43,577 nt of DNA, from positions 1-43,577 of the IMG/VR virus record IMGVR_UViG_3300037502_003856; one strand, given 5' to 3'. This DNA comes from a virus. Shown here piece after piece: positions 43,390-43,577 of this stretch (within the stretch, counting starts at the first letter, position 1; each line of letters opens with the position of its first letter). The position numbers were made by a program, and so were the translations under genes. The notes beneath the pieces are model-generated. The model was not told where the DNA came from, ran no database searches, and worked only from the letters and a program-made list of their open reading frames with translations.

Positions 43390-43577
43390 GTGAAAAACAT
43401 CAATCCCGAAACCAAGACCTTCCGTGTTTTCTCCCACCTGCAAAACGGTGAGAAACTCACTGAGAGCAAGGCCCGCAAACTGGGCGTGGGCAACCTCCGC
43501 GCCGAAGTCAGCCGCATCCGTCAGAGCGGCTTCGCTGTGTATGCCAACACTCGCGTGGCTGGCAACGGCGTGCGCGT
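43390..43577 (+). CDS. 5' part of a conserved phage protein, possibly DNA-binding (cut by window end)
   Basis: Partial: 62 codons from GTG 43390 to the window edge, with GAGAAAGG as ribosome-binding site. FRVFSHLQNGEKLTESKARK followed by LGVGNLRAEVSRIRQSGFAV looks like a winged or simple helix-turn-helix domain (helix KARKLGVGN, recognition-type helix LRAEVSRIRQSG, wing AVYANTRV). I recall related small proteins in marine T4-like phages. Could be a regulator; its promoter is of the host sigma70 type with an attenuator-like hairpin in the leader. Confidence 0.6.
   Translation, partial: MKNINPETKTFRVFSHLQNGEKLTESKARKLGVGNLRAEVSRIRQSGFAVYANTRVAGNGVR

Overview
The window is a gene-dense stretch of a T4-like (myovirus-type) bacteriophage genome, about 50-55% G+C where I sampled it. 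Evidence for a phage: virion genes (beta-helix tail spike, PAAR tip protein, tail-fibre-like and large structural proteins); a NrdA-NrdB-glutaredoxin block; an ATP-dependent DNA ligase and UvsE; very short or negative intergenic distances with chains of ATGA/GTGA/TGATG stop-start overlaps; and repeated TAAATA boxes like the T4 late promoter (TATAAATA). The porin is of the kind found in Burkholderiales and relatives, so a betaproteobacterial, possibly freshwater, host is a reasonable inference. Nothing in the window proves the host.

Layout. 1-7.2 kb: virion-associated and conserved phage proteins of unknown function, a protein with nucleotidyltransferase-like and ligase-like motifs, and a scaffold-like protein. 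7.2-8.7 kb: an operon of a 21-residue basic peptide, IscU, IscA and a PD-(D/E)XK exonuclease. 8.8-17.3 kb: tail spike, class Ia ribonucleotide reductase, glutaredoxin, PAAR protein and a 666-residue structural protein. 17.3-20.6 kb: DNA ligase, three small membrane proteins, a gamma-glutamylcyclotransferase-like protein. 20.6-22.9 kb: a porin behind a late-type promoter, then a small CxxC peptide with AhpC and AhpD. 22.9-29.1 kb: a coiled-coil membrane protein, ClpX, ribosomal protein bS21, DnaK, Hsp20 and ClpS. 29.1-36.4 kb: metallophosphoesterase, glycosyltransferase-like protein, UDP-sugar dehydrogenase, 2OG-Fe(II) oxygenase, amidinotransferase, UvsE, a membrane-anchored Lys/Ala-rich protein and a sugar epimerase. 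36.4-41.0 kb: a run of small exported proteins, lipoproteins and membrane proteins, including an entericidin-like peptide. 41.0-43.6 kb: ClpP-like protease, twitch radical-SAM protein, and the cut-off start of a last gene.

How the parts fit together. Two promoter classes are visible. Ten sites match a host-sigma70 layout (TTGAC/TAGAC, exactly 17 bp, TAnAnT). They precede host-takeover and metabolism genes: Fe-S assembly, ligase, AhpCD, DnaK, UvsE and lipoproteins. About sixteen TAAATA late-type boxes precede structural genes, the porin, ClpS and ClpP. Several promoters lie so close to the start codon that the mRNA should be leaderless or nearly so.

The most striking content is a phage-encoded proteostasis set (ClpX with its ClpP-docking loop, a ClpP-like protease, ClpS, DnaK, Hsp20) together with a phage bS21. 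dnaK and hsp20 share a duplicated leader made of a hairpin, a 13-nt box and the ribosome-binding site. nrdA (twice), uvsE and iscU contain islands of T-ending codons. In nrdA and uvsE these islands coincide with hydrophobic open frames in the +1 frame, which could be overprinted membrane peptides or recombination scars. There is no gene-free stretch longer than 300 bases, and I recognise no tRNA, CRISPR array, insertion sequence or integrase.
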